64,000 bases of DNA from contig JAQSEB010000008.1 of assembly GCA_030063045.1 (NCBI GenBank), positions 2,046,001 through 2,110,000 on the forward strand, read 5' to 3'. Below are positions 48,401-57,883 of the stretch, one piece after another. This DNA comes from Pratylenchus scribneri (lineage: Eukaryota > Nematoda > Chromadorea > Rhabditida > Pratylenchidae). How positions within the stretch are numbered: position 1 is the first letter of the stretch; each line of letters opens with the position of its first letter. A program made the position numbers and the translations under genes. The notes under the pieces were generated by a model, which had not been told where the DNA came from, made no database searches, and saw only the letters and a list, made by a program, of their open reading frames with translations.

Positions 48401-50924
48401 GACTGTTGTCGATTTTGGGGGCAGTGGGGACCAATTCTTGGGGAACCATTCGGGCATCGTGGAACCATCCTTCGAGTTGTGCTTCTCCACCAAGCACTGG
48501 GCCAAAAACGGTTTGTATCTGGTAGAGTTCCTCATCCAATGGGGTTGCGTTCACGAAGTAACGCCAGAAACGCCGAGTGCCGATGAGGATGTCCGGCGTG
48601 GCTAAAGTGGGACGGATGGTTGATTCTTCTCCAGCCATTGGTTGGTAGATTTCCATGGGAGCGGCTATCTCTTTGATCCCGAAGAGCTGAACATTTTCCC
48701 ATTTGCCATCCTCTCGTTCCAATTGTCCTCGGAATCGGGGGGCCTTAATTTGGATTGGTGCCTTTGTTGGATTGCCAAAGACGTGGATGTTCAATTCCTC
48801 GGTTCCATTCGCTTGCATTCCCAATTCCTTGGCTTTGGACAGGGAGATATAATTGCAATGACTTCCCGGATCGAAGAATGTCATGGCTTTGCATTTCGGT
48901 CCCTCATCCGCATGAGATTTGGCCATCACTTCTCGTGCCATGAGCACAGCTTTGGGTTGGGGGCACACATCAGTGGCGCAAACCTCAATCATATCCGTAG
49001 CATTGTTTGGTTCGGAGGGAATTGGTGGGGAATCAACGACCATGCCAGTGAAGGTGGACGTGATTGGGGCGAATTGAGGCCGGGCATTTCCCAACGGTTC
49101 GGCATTGCCTCCAGTGGCCCTGGGTTGGCCGCCTTCGGATTGATTATCATTGGAATTTGGGGAAGGGATCCTCGAATTCTGCTGGCGCCATTCTGCCTTG
49201 AAACACACGAGGTAGTGGTGCTTCTTTCCACAATCTGTGCATCGTTTGGGATCCCTGCAATCCTTAGCATAATGGCCTGATCGCATGCAATTCACGCAAC
49301 GGTTCTGGTCCATTAGACGGTCCGCCTTGGCCTTGGCAGTAGGATATTTGGGGCATTGGCTGGGGCGGTGCACGGGGCCCTCGCAGCATAAAGAACATCC
49401 ATTTCCGAAATCTGGTCCGGGAGGCTGAGTTGACGCTTCTAAGCAGGCAAATGCACGTGTTTCCATTGGAGGGGAGTGGGGCTGATCATAGCTTTTCCTC
49501 GAATCCGGCGGCGATTGCCGTTTGGCGTCTTGGGATTCAGCCTTGGGTGGCCGGTAGGCGGTCATCGTCCGTTCCACGCGGTCTTTGAGTGAGACCCAGC
49601 GAGTCAGTCCATTGCGCAAATCATCCAACGACCAATGAAAGCCTGATTCCTGCTCCCATCCCAAAAGGGTTTCCAAAGTGTCACGGGACAGTTTGGAACG
49701 GATTATGCCACAAATTATTTCATCCTGTGTTTCGCGGCCTGGACTGGAGCCACCGAAGACTGTGGTGGAGGTTGGCCCTTCAAGCTGCAAGCAAATGCGC
49801 TCCACATTCTCACGAAGGAATCGAACCGAAGAAAGGGAATTGGAAGCCATCGGAAGGTGAAGCAGATCAGCAATGAGTCCTTCGCGCAGTGCCCGAGCAT
49901 CTCCAAATTGCTCCTTCAGAATGCGCAAGACTAGATCGTAGTTTTTATCAGATGGGGGATATCCGGAAATGGCCTTGTAGGCCGGGGAATCCTTGACCAG
50001 GCTTTGCAGGAGGCCGATGTGCTTTTCATATAATGGGATTGGTTGGCTGTCGATGGCACGTTCGAAGGCAAGCCAAAAGGTGTTCCATTCTTTGGGATCG
50101 CCGGCAAACTTGACTGGTTCCAATCGGAATGGACGGAAAACGGAAGCGGACGGCACATTCTGGCCAAAACGTCCCCTAGGGGAAGCCGCATTGTTCGGCA
50201 TTTGGTTGTGTTGGCCGAATGGTACGGCTTCCCAATCTTCCTCATCATCAAGATCATAGGTGGGAAGACGGGCATTGAAGAGCTGGTGGTTGGGCTGTGT
50301 TTTTGGGAATGGTCGGCGGTCCTGCCCTTTAGGTTCCTCTTGAGGGCCAGGCTTCATCTGCTGGTTTTGGAATTGAACATGTACCTGTTTGGTTTCTTGT
50401 TTGGGATCCTCATCCCGATGTGGTTCATTTTGATTGGTTTTCGTTCGCTCATCTTTCGCTTGCACTGAAGCTTCGCTTCCATCCGATTGTTCCCTCAGGA
50501 TGGCAAAATAGGCCTCGGCCCAGTCAATCAGTTCATGGGACCGCTCAATGCGTTGCATCACAGTCAAATCATCGGCTGCACGCGGTTCTGCTTTTGCGGG
50601 GGGAAAGTTGAACAAAACATCGTATTCGGCTTTCCGTTGATCTGGGTCCTCCAGGCAATCAATGTGATGTCGCCACAGGTCGATTTGTTGTTGGCCACGC
50701 GCCACGGCTGCCTTGAGTTGATGACAGCCGACGCGTAATTGAGTATTTGTCGCCTCTGACGGCTCCTTTGCTTCCAAAATCCTGAACAAATCGGTTCCTG
50801 TTGTTTGCAAGGTATCCACAATGGCCTGTAGGTTCTGCTGATAGAATTCGGACATGTCTGAGAAGGTCACTCGAATTGGTTTGAATAGGGGAATGCAGCG
50901 CAGAAATGCTGAATCCGTCGGCAA
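45390..50924 (-). CDS. retroelement polyprotein: Gag-protease fused in frame to phlebovirus-glycoprotein-like Env
   Basis: 1844 codons without a stop. The true start may be the Met at residue 24 (MSEFYQQN). Parts by residue: Gag with DUF1759-type region about 265-385 (KFAGDPKEWNTFWLAFERAI); Cys/His knuckles 510-580 (CVNCMRSGHYAKDC, CTDCGKKHHYLVC); aspartic protease-like region 680-815 (FFDPGSHCNYISLSKAKELG, PDILIGTRRFWRYF), where DPGS replaces the usual D-S/T-G. After a Pro-rich linker (820-940) comes a hydrophobic signal-like segment (FMAALLLCLLLTIVAST), a Cys-rich ectodomain with ACLFYRYYAQ and GCYKCATGAQFRYRCQ resembling phlebovirus Gc-type Env of BEL/Pao elements, and at least two more membrane segments (FFAVFAVALIFGLIALYLF; FMGLLFVALIVFCGWAF). 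No RT, RNase H or integrase motif lies between protease and Env. Domain names rest on recognition, not on a search. Confidence 0.85.
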   Translation of the reverse strand: MPTDSAFLRCIPLFKPIRVTFSDMSEFYQQNLQAIVDTLQTTGTDLFRILEAKEPSEATNTQLRVGCHQLKAAVARGQQQIDLWRHHIDCLEDPDQRKAEYDVLFNFPPAKAEPRAADDLTVMQRIERSHELIDWAEAYFAILREQSDGSEASVQAKDERTKTNQNEPHRDEDPKQETKQVHVQFQNQQMKPGPQEEPKGQDRRPFPKTQPNHQLFNARLPTYDLDDEEDWEAVPFGQHNQMPNNAASPRGRFGQNVPSASVFRPFRLEPVKFAGDPKEWNTFWLAFERAIDSQPIPLYEKHIGLLQSLVKDSPAYKAISGYPPSDKNYDLVLRILKEQFGDARALREGLIADLLHLPMASNSLSSVRFLRENVERICLQLEGPTSTTVFGGSSPGRETQDEIICGIIRSKLSRDTLETLLGWEQESGFHWSLDDLRNGLTRWVSLKDRVERTMTAYRPPKAESQDAKRQSPPDSRKSYDQPHSPPMETRAFACLEASTQPPGPDFGNGCSLCCEGPVHRPSQCPKYPTAKAKADRLMDQNRCVNCMRSGHYAKDCRDPKRCTDCGKKHHYLVCFKAEWRQQNSRIPSPNSNDNQSEGGQPRATGGNAEPLGNARPQFAPITSTFTGMVVDSPPIPSEPNNATDMIEVCATDVCPQPKAVLMAREVMAKSHADEGPKCKAMTFFDPGSHCNYISLSKAKELGMQANGTEELNIHVFGNPTKAPIQIKAPRFRGQLEREDGKWENVQLFGIKEIAAPMEIYQPMAGEESTIRPTLATPDILIGTRRFWRYFVNATPLDEELYQIQTVFGPVLGGEAQLEGWFHDARMVPQELVPTAPKIDNSLPRVKTAMVPLEFPSRVGSQPNLRTAHIAQNPVDQLIEPKPPDIPEVMPLDQPLLLELCPPSTEPIFPFPEKLAPPVADVEPPDKEMGSSSPSQPALRISAKVTFMAALLLCLLLTIVASTSPNPPFNCTECGLKCIQTGVTVEVPEEIHKTEVCCMGDCLVSSPKSHYTYELPQEILVNDYTCAGRFWHDSERVFAVSTQCPAVDECRLIDCRFCWDIVANPSCSPQWAMTLIGSGMACLLYLLGTVWSIFVRVRLGAGLLYRIFSYLFAWPLALFNRLTDRQIPNANPREMEPKLRMGMRAVKRNVTNARKKARNAAQELWSIRPKPLIPLIVLLCLYRTVPPVEPGSQTVAVVTHSESCIRGQTGLICTIQSASTLTLLPAGQSSSLLLKDEHGMALGQLTVTFQSLQMEYLQKSEAWLRSYHMRTMAIKRCPRAGSCRDTYCDQVKSDTMVPELKEANAWPGHSFCLDSSSFWHNQCGLPAAACLFYRYYAQTMSRRPYEVLSCPSWDVQIKVVFTLELSGGKTIQQELILHPGLTTTWGNVTITPLAFSIPPSPILGSKFLTDGRSVALVDHLPEALHCADEDSARRFNCTIAVDACKSCVPDHDKGLITCHCQDADLEGIMENPMARLPLTVARVRLLNQGPAIYAEHPYSPIQLHIQIKGLRLILEFRDSKCTIEPISLVGCYKCATGAQFRYRCQTDWGSALAKVECNDGTLFATQCSTNGTEKSIILPFDHSLVETVCTVDCPAGETNFNLSATLHYIPLKKQFGHQVRTSETLEAPDDQWDWPFDLGFDPFAVYRLWAKLPFFAVFAVALIFGLIALYLFVKFSPAYRAYRLMVQLLLHQNGVDGLARMAAVATVLPLVRAVSPFPEPSPLADGPAQPSFPADRLSQIAATVVAFSQLDFPIPLYAVFIGAFLMGLLFVALIVFCGWAFGTTVAYCCHWWQNRHRRTYQPRTNEMAMSRFSSRSTVFASTRECPSSSSTLERGMSPQFVDEQI
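45422..45432 (-). promoter_or_regulatory. polypurine tract
   Basis: The sense strand reads GGAGAGGGGAA directly before the 3' LTR TGTCGCC, the expected site for plus-strand priming. Confidence 0.75.
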
Positions 50925-51089
50925 ATGGACGGTTGTCGGTCAAGGAAGAACAGCCAAAGACGGAGGGTGGTGGGTCAGTAAAGAGACGGTCGATCGACTG
51001 ACGGTCACAGACGGTTGGGTTGACAGTCGCAAAGGGGAAGGCCAACAAGGACGGTCTCAAGGAGACGGTCACAGATGGTTGAATTGACG

Positions 51090-51560
51090 GTCGGTCTGGG
51101 AAGACGGACGGTCGATGGAGGCGGTCACAAGAAACGGCCGCAGGCGGTTGGATTGACAGTCGGCAAAAGGACGGTCGATAGAGGCAGTCACAAGAGACGG
51201 CCGCAGGCAGTTGGATTGACAGTCGGCAAAAGGACGGTCGATGGAGGCAGTCACAAGAGACGGCCGCAGGCAGTTGAATTGACAGTCGGCAAAAGGACGG
51301 TCGATGGAGGCAGTCACAAGAGACGGCCGCAGGCGGTTAGATTGACAGTCGGCAAAAGGACGGTCGATGGGGGGCAGTCACAAGAGACGGCCAAAGGCGG
51401 TTGAATTGACAGTCGGCAAAAGGACGGTCGATGGAGGCAGTCACAAGAGACGGCCGCAGGCGGTTAGATTGACAGTCGGCAAAAGGACGGTCGATGGGGG
51501 GCAGTCACAAGAGACGGCCAAAGGCGGTTGGAGTCGACGGTCGGCAAAAGGACGGTCGGA
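51090..51560. repeat. 63-base tandem array in the retroelement leader
   Basis: Seven or so units of 63 bases (GGCAGTCACAAGAGACGG, CCGCAGGCGG, ATTGACAGTCGGCAAAAGGA, CGGTCGATGG) lie between the 5' LTR and the gag start. Degenerate GACGGTC and GGCAAAAGGACGGTC pieces continue to about 51745 and back to about 50940. The array contains no long sense frame. Confidence 0.9.
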
Positions 51561-51804
51561 CGGGGACGGTCAGTTGAGAAGACTGACGGTCAATGCAGTT
51601 GGAGTTGATCGTCGGCAAAAGGACGGTCAACGGGGGCAGCCCAGGGGGAATGCCAATTGAAGATGGAGTCGACGGTCGGCAAAAGGACGGTCTGACGGGG
51701 ACGGTCAGTTGAGAAGACTGACGGTCAATGTAGGCGGTCGGTCGCAAAACGACGGACGGTTGAGTTGGTTGGGAAGGGGAAGGGAAAACAGACGGTTGCA
51801 GTCT

Positions 51805-51822
51805 TCCCGGGTCGTGGCACCA
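51805..51822 (-). promoter_or_regulatory. primer-binding site for tRNA-primed reverse transcription
   Basis: Three bases after the 5' LTR, the sense strand reads TGGTGCCACGACCCGGGA. It starts with the TGG that pairs with a tRNA 3' CCA. The matching tRNA would end GTGGCACCA; I have not assigned its identity. Confidence 0.7.
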
Positions 51823-51825
51823 ATT

Positions 51826-52313
51826 TGTCGGCTGGATGGACAAGGTGGAGCAATGCTCCCGCTGGTTTTTTCCCTGGTTCAGACGGTCTCCCAGAAAACA
51901 AAAATAAAATTTATCCGATGTTAAAAATGACGGTCGAATGGAAATGGGGAACAGTCGAATGATGTTAAGAACCGTCCTTTGACGGTCAAATGATGTTAGG
52001 AGCCGTGAAAATAGGTGAAATGGGGGAAGGCTTAAATAGGCCCACAAAAGGGGCGTACAAACTGAGTGGCTTGGGAGAGGATATGAAGTGGCCAAAGGCC
52101 AATGAAATGGAATGTGAGGGTAAAAAACAAAGTTGGATGGGACAAAATCGATTGGATGGTGGATGGAAAGAAAAATAGGTTAAATAAATGTGGAAATGAA
52201 GGGTCAAAAACCCAAGAAAAGTTGGAATGGGGTAGGGGGTAATTTATGCATAAAAATCAGCATAATCAAAAAAAAAATCCATCAAATTTGTTCGTCGACG
52301 AATTGCGGCGACA
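51826..52313 (-). repeat. 5' LTR of the retroelement (488 bases)
   Basis: Direct repeat of 44934-45421. I compared the two by eye line by line and found no difference. On the element's sense strand it begins TGTCGCCGCAATTCG and ends CAGCCGACA. Confidence 0.93.
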
Positions 52314-52693
52314 GTACCATTTTTATTGAATAATATTGCGTTTCGCTCAAGTTAGAGCTCTAAATATCTTACTAAGATAAATTTTTCTTTTGATCATAAC
52401 TTGCTTATATTGCAATATTATTCAATAAAAATGGTACCATTAGATTCAGCTCACTGAGCTGCGTTGATTGAGCTATATATTGACCATATAAAAATTTTTG
52501 CCTAAAATGCCCTTGGTCCCCCCTTCCCTTTTTCTTGGTAAAAGTCGGCAATATCTTACCAAGATGGTCAGATATGGCAAAATGGATGTCAGATTCGTGC
52601 TCAGCACCTCAAATAACCCCCATATAGCAATTTTTGAAAAATTAAAAAAAAAATTTTTTTGGGACCCCAATTCTTCACGTTTACCTACATCCA

Positions 52694-53644
52694 TGCCTCG
52701 CTCGTCAAAGGAGCCGACTTCCCCATCATTTGCGCACAAGGGTATGGATAACAAATTTAATTTTATTCCCTAAACATCAAATTTTTAGACCAGTCGAAGA
52801 ATCAGTCGAGCGTTTCTGGATCATGATCGTCGAGCAAAAGTGCAATGTGATCGTCCAACTCTGTCAAAATCGAGAAGATGGCAAAGAAAAGTGCTACGAC
52901 TATATTCCCAAGAAGCAACGCAATTTTGGCAGTGTGAACGTCAGGATCAAAGAGGAGCCAATGAAGATTACCGCCCTTCCGTCAGTGCGCAGAACAGTCG
53001 TCGAAGCAAACTTCAAAGGCAGCACAGTTCAAGTAAGTGATTTTCAAAATATGAACCACCAAATATTTTATCTTCTATTATTTCAGGTGTGTCACTATTT
53101 GTACGATGGATGGCCCGACCATGATGTGCCGCTGTCGCCAAAGGATTTCAGTCAATTGCGAACTATGGTGCATGCCCAGGCCACAACGAAGCAGTGCCCC
53201 GTCGTGGTCCACTGCAGCGCCGGAATTGGTAAGTGACTGGGAAACATTTTCCATTAAATTCAATCTAAACCCCAATAATTTTTAGGTCGAACTGGGACTT
53301 ATGCCGCAATCGAAGTAGCAATCAAGCAAGTGATCAAAAACAACAAATGTGTGCAGATGGCCGACATTTTCTGTCATATCCGAAAGCAAAGGGCATTGGC
53401 AATACAAACCGATCTTCAGGTGGGTGATTTTTTCGTATTTTAAAATAAATTTCTAAAACATTTAATTTTTCAGTATCTCTTCCTGCACCGGGCCGTCGTG
53501 GATGCCGCCAAGAACGCTGGCCGATTGAGACAAGAGGACCGCACCGAAGTGGACAAGTTCCGGGAGGAGTACGACACCCTGATCGTCAGAAAACGCAAAG
53601 AACGCCGGGACATCATGGCAAAACGCAAGGAGAAGGCGCAATGA
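52694..53644 (+). pseudogene. protein-tyrosine phosphatase, 3' part after the transposon insertion
   Basis: The PTP frame resumes directly after the duplicated target (HASLVKGADFPIICAQ), and later introns are intact. Visible: GPVEESVERFWIMIVEQKC and NVIVQLCQNREDGKEKCYDY; the WPD loop YDGWPDHDVPLSPKDF (about 53110); the catalytic P-loop VVVHCSAGIG|RTGTYAAIE, split by an intron at about 53229-53285, with its Cys and Arg present; the Q-loop region RALAIQTDLQ; then YLFLHRAVVDAAKN and a charged tail ending RKEKAQ at 53644. All catalytic residues are preserved. Together with 44115-44681 it forms one gene, unable to make a normal protein on this chromosome unless the insertion is spliced out. Confidence 0.88.
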
Positions 53645-54535
53645 TGAATAAACAAAAAGAAAACAAAGATGTCATTGAATCATATTGCTCTATATTGTAA
53701 ATGTAATTTCCATTTCCATATTGTATTGTTGTATATGTAATTTCCATTTCCATATTGTATTGTATATGTAATTTCTATATTCTCGTTTGTTTTTTTTTCT
53801 GAATAAAGATATAAAATACAATTGTTTTTTTTTTGACTTATTGTTAATGAGCGGATAATAAAATGAGTTTAGTAGGGAGTAGTAGATTAAGAAAATTTCC
53901 CATTTAATTTTGAGAATCCGTTTCGATTTTCTTCATCCACCTTTTATTTGTTGTTAGTTTTCATGTCTTCCAATTCCGACTTGATTAATATAAAAATTAA
54001 ATATGAATTGAAGGGAGTAGCTCTTGATTGAATGTTTTGATATTTAATGATCTTGTCCAGTCCATTATGCTTTTAAAGAAGCTTTTCCATTTCTCCCCTT
54101 CCTTAAACCATTCAAATATGATGTTTATTTGTTTTGTGGTTGGTAAATAATACCACAATTAATATAATTCTCCCATGTCCGTTCTTATACTTATCATAAA
54201 TTATAGAATAATTAATAGATTTTAAATTTTTATCAAAAAATGCAGCGAATAACATAATTTAATTAATGATAATGATACATGACTAACCGGTGAATAAATT
54301 ACAGATTTTTACTCCATGAATAGTGCCATTTATTTAGAATATTATGCAACACTGTTTTAGAATTGATGTGAAATAAAAAGTGGAATTTGATGTTGGATAT
54401 GTGATGTGGATTTAGAATAAACATAAAACAACTAACTAATAAAATAATATTAGAAAAATATGAGAATTTATTTGTATCCTTTTTAAAAGGCAATTCCATA
54501 GAACCAACAAAATAATGGATGACATTTTAAATTGT
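53645..54535. other. intergenic, phosphatase 3' flank to GLG1 3' end
   Basis: About 890 AT-rich bases between convergent genes. A short repeat (TGTAATTTCCATTTCCATAT followed by TGTATTGT, two to three copies) lies at about 53697-53785 in the likely phosphatase 3' UTR, followed by an AATAAA near 53800. No gene seen. Confidence 0.55.
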
Positions 54536-56673
54536 TTAACGATTTTTCAACTCTTGATGTGATTTCTTTGACCATCTTCCGCAGCAACAGCCAACTAAGA
54601 GAAGTGCCAACAATCCCACCCCGAACCATGTTAATATTGAATTGCGTTGCGGATGTTGCTTAAAATAATTTATTAATATTTATATCAGTAATAAAAATGG
54701 GTGGTTACAGAAATTGCCGTTGCAAGATCAGACCATGTTTCGGGTAATTTCATTTGATATTCGCTGTGAGCCACTTGCCATAATTTATTCCGTTCTGTCA
54801 ATTTGGTTCGGCAACTGGCGGAAAGTGTCACTTGAGTGTTCCTAAGTGAGTCCACCAAACACATAATAACTAAATTTATATTCTATTATTATTTTAATGA
54901 TTTTCTTTATACTTCGGCTCTGTCCTGGAGGAATATTAATACACAATCTCTGGATGTCAACACTGCAAGCTTCATGAAGTCCAGGGTCGAGGTGAATGTC
55001 CACCAATGATTCTTGAGTACGACGAGCAAGCTAATATAATTTATTATTAGATATTATTTTTTTTAAAATTTATTAACCTGTTGCGCATTTTTGTCTTCTT
55101 CCGCTTTCTTCCTTTCATGTTCTTGTTGAGTATAAAAGTGGATGCCATTCTCCAAACATAGAACAACCCAACTGAGATGGAATTGTATTGACTTTTCAAA
55201 ACCAGGTTGAGGGATGCAACGATAAGCTTGCAATTCTTAATACGAATTAATTAAATATTATTTTTCATATTATAATTTACCTTTATCACAAGCTTTCAGA
55301 AGAGGATGAGCAAGGCGATAATCACGTCCTAATTTAATGCAATTCATTTTTAAATCAAAAAGAATAAAATATTACCCATTAATCCTGCTCTTTCGGAAAG
55401 TATACGTGAACACTATAAATCCGAATAGCAATTAATTTTTTTAATTTTGAGCCAACCTCAGGATGCATTTTCTTATTTTCTTTATGATCCATCAAACATT
55501 GAAAAACTTTGCCATCGCCGGCTGGAATCTCACCACAAAATTCCTTAAAACTATAATATTAATTTCATTTTAAATTCAATTTAACCTCTCTATCTTGTCG
55601 GCATGCAAAAAACAATGGTCCTAGAATTATTTTAATCATTTTTTTTTGTAAAAATATAAATTTATACGGTCCAAGTGAAAATCGTCCGATTGTAATTCTG
55701 CAATACGCATTACTTCTTTTCGACATTCATTTGTTATTCCATCAACAATTTTGGCCTTTTCTGGTTCTTTTGGTACATTTACAAGATATCCAATTAAACA
55801 TTCAAGTGTCGAACCTAAATTAATTTTAATTTAAATAAATTTTTTTATGTAAATTACCTTGAGAATGCGGTACTCGTACATTTTGATGAAGAGTAGGTTT
55901 TGTTAGGGTTCCACATCCCAATGATTTTATTATTTCAGCACAATGTTCAACGAATGGAGCAACAAGTGCAAAATCAGAAAATGCTACTTTTTCAGCTCTC
56001 AATAAAAATTGGAAGCAACGAGATGCTTGGTCAATTTCATGGACATGCTCGATCATACTTAATATTAAAATTATTATATTAAAAATGATGAAAATAACCA
56101 TGATAGAGCATATCCAGGTCGATTGTCTTGAGTGCACTGTTTGATTTGAGAATTTTGATTAATTTCAATTGAACAAAATTGTTGTAGGGCGCCAATGAAT
56201 CTTTTGTCCTTAAAATTTTTACAATTTATTTACAGTCTATGCAAAATTACTTGAGTCAAATCAATTTTATAATCCCAAACTGCTTGAGCACATAATGGCT
56301 GTAAAACTTCTGTTTCACTATATCCAGCATCTTGAAGACATTCCAACGCATCCTTGATTGATAAATTTTTATAAATTTTAGATTAAAATTTTACCATATC
56401 GCTGAGAATCTCGCCCTCTCCAAGTTGAGCAATAATTTTTTTGCAGTGTTTTTCAATATCCACTCTGCATTCTACCCGTTGCGCTAATCTTTTTGAGTCC
56501 GCGTTATTTTCAATTGTTTTTGAGTTTTTATCATTGTTAGGAATTGGTGGCTGTTCCGCTTGTTGAGCAAGTTGAGCTGAATTTAATCATTTTACTTTAA
56601 TAAATAAATAAAATGGTTTACCATCAACAGTTGCCGAAATGAGTAATAAAATAATGGCAAAATTGATATTCAT
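54536..56673 (-). CDS. GLG1: Golgi apparatus protein 1 (GLG1/ESL-1/MG-160 family)
   Basis: About eleven small exons, from ATG 56673 (MNINFAIILLLISATVD, a signal peptide) leftwards. The body is a run of GLG1-type Cys-rich repeats: RVECRVDIEKHCKKIIAQLG, ALECLQDAGYSETEV, FIGALQQFCSIEI, QASRCFQFLLRAEKVAFSDF, FVEHCAEIIKSLGCGTLT, LECLIGYLVNVPKEPEKAK, EFCGEIPAGDGKVFQCLMDH, CSRILSERAGLMGRDYRL. Near the end SASCRTKLTERNKLWQVAHS precedes a membrane span (ILTWFGVGLLALLLVGCCCG) and a short basic tail KKSHQELKNR, stop at 54536. The family is a type I Golgi membrane protein that binds fibroblast growth factors and selectin ligands in vertebrates. This copy is shorter than vertebrate GLG1, with fewer repeats. 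Its start is 346 bases from the divergent DHFR start. Confidence 0.85.
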
Positions 56674-57019
56674 TTTTTTTCTAAAAATAAGATAATTTAT
56701 TTTGTTCAGTGTTCATTAGCATTTTTTAAAAAATAGATTCCAGCTTAATTAAAAGCTACCAAAAATAAATAAATAACAATTTAATGAAGTTAAGTTACTT
56801 ACTTAACTTAAGTATGAAATGAAGAAAAGAAGAAAGAAATAAGAAACACGAAAGCAATTTTCTTACTAATCTAAAATCAGGAAATTCTTTATGAAATTGT
56901 TTAAGCAATTTTCCTTTTTTATTCAATTTTAGGTCTGAAAAATATAGGTTTTGATTTTTTTCAGATTTTCGAAATTTTTCCTGGATTTCCAATTAATTTT
57001 GTCTATCATCGATTTCAAA
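56674..57019. promoter_or_regulatory. shared divergent promoter region, GLG1 and DHFR
   Basis: The 346 bases separating two oppositely read starts must carry both promoters, perhaps overlapping. It is AT-rich and I see no clear TATA box or palindrome. Confidence 0.4.
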
Positions 57020-57722
57020 ATGTCCCGTTTGCCAATGAACATTATCGCAGCAATTGACAAAAATTTTGGTAAAATTCATACATAAATAAAAAAATCAATA
57101 CTTATTAAAAAACAAAGGTATTGGGAAAGACAATCAATTACCATGGCACCTACCAACCGAATATCGTCATTTTGTACGGCTAACAACTTTGACCAATGAA
57201 TCAGGAAAGATGAATGCTGTCATTATGGGAAGAAAATGTTGGGAGAGTATACCAGAACGATATCGACCTTTAAAGGGCAGATTAAATATAATTCTGAGTC
57301 GGAGCATGGAGCCAATGGTTTATTTTTTAATCTATTTTTCCTGATAAAATTAATATTTTACAGATCTCTGAGGAGCTAATTGTTACAAATAGTATAGAAA
57401 ATGCAATGGAAGTGCTATCTTCGAATTTATTCAAAAATAAAATTGAGACTTTGTGGTAAATTTAATTTTATTTCTAATTATAAAATGTAATTTAAGGAAT
57501 GTTGGAGGGCATGATATTTACAAAATAGGACTGACACATCCACAATTATGCAAATTGGTTTTGACAAGATTGGATAAAGATTTTGAGTGTGATGTGAAAT
57601 TTCCAGAAATTGATTGGGACCTTTTTGAACCAGATGTAGATTTTAAAGATTCTTTACCTGTTGAAGAGAAAGGAATTAAATGGCATATCACTTCATATGT
57701 TTGTAAGAATTATAAGCCATAA
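57020..57722 (+). CDS. dhfr-1: dihydrofolate reductase
   Basis: Four exons. [35 protein letters not shown] carries the conserved G-I-G, L-P-W and the active-site Glu of DHFR. Then [20 protein letters not shown] and GRLNIILSR (the cofactor-binding M-G-R-K and I-L-S-R), [20 protein letters not shown], and [20 protein letters not shown] (the G-G motif), ending SYVCKNYKP at 57722. The enzyme reduces dihydrofolate to tetrahydrofolate with NADPH for thymidylate and one-carbon metabolism in the cytosol. Length, about 185 residues, is normal for an animal DHFR. It is first in a tight plus-strand run with ADP-glucokinase. Confidence 0.95.
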
Positions 57723-57883
57723 ATCAATTAATATTGTTAAATACTTAAAATTTATCTCTATTTATTTATTATTTATTTATAAAATTGTCAATAAAATCAA
57801 AATTGAAATAAATCAATTGATAAAATTGAATGAAATATTTTTTGCAAATTCTCATCATTAAATTTCCAATTAAACTTAAGCAA

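Larger units (their letters stand above)
44934..52313 (-). mobile_element. BEL/Pao-like LTR retroelement lacking pol (Gag-protease-Env)
   Basis: A 7380-base element read on the minus strand, bounded by 488-base LTRs starting TG and ending CA, and flanked by GTACC duplications (44929-44933 and 52314-52318). It has a primer-binding site, a polypurine tract, a leader of about 900 bases with a tandem array, and one long frame at 45390-50924. Gag is of the DUF1759 type and the protease region of the DUF1758 type, both typical of BEL/Pao. Reverse transcriptase, RNase H and integrase are absent, so it must depend on another element for movement. It sits inside the foldback element and is therefore the younger insertion. 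Confidence 0.92.
44682..52684. mobile_element. foldback (long-TIR) DNA element, split by an LTR element
   Basis: The ends are GGTAAACGTGAAGAATTGGG and the reverse complement. The left arm (44682-44933 plus 52319-52339 once the LTR element is removed) is about 273 bases, the right arm (52412-52685) about 274, with only a few mismatches, around a loop of about 72 bases. The original element was about 620 bases. The target duplication is CTACATCCA (44673-44681 and 52685-52693), or 8 bases if the final C is counted in the element. No transposase is present. Long TIRs with an 8-9 base duplication suggest a Mutator-like non-autonomous element; hAT is the alternative. Confidence 0.88.

Noticed and set aside
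51090..51560. CRISPR-like array of regularly spaced repeats
   Set aside because: The 63-base units are contiguous, without unique spacers, lie in the leader of a retroelement and are in a eukaryotic genome. It is a minisatellite.
44934..52313. Integrated phlebovirus or other RNA virus
   Set aside because: The glycoprotein-like part is fused to a BEL/Pao-type Gag and bounded by LTRs with a target duplication. It is a retroelement with a captured Env, and no viral polymerase is present.
44115..53644. Two separate phosphatase-related genes on either side of the transposons
   Set aside because: The 5' part ends and the 3' part resumes in the same codon once one target duplication is discounted, and the motifs (NRYxDVP, WPD, HCSAGIGRTG) occur once each in order.
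57661..57861. Open frame overlapping the DHFR end
   Set aside because: It is out of frame with DHFR, very AT-rich, and runs through the intergenic gap; the DHFR frame ends normally at 57722.
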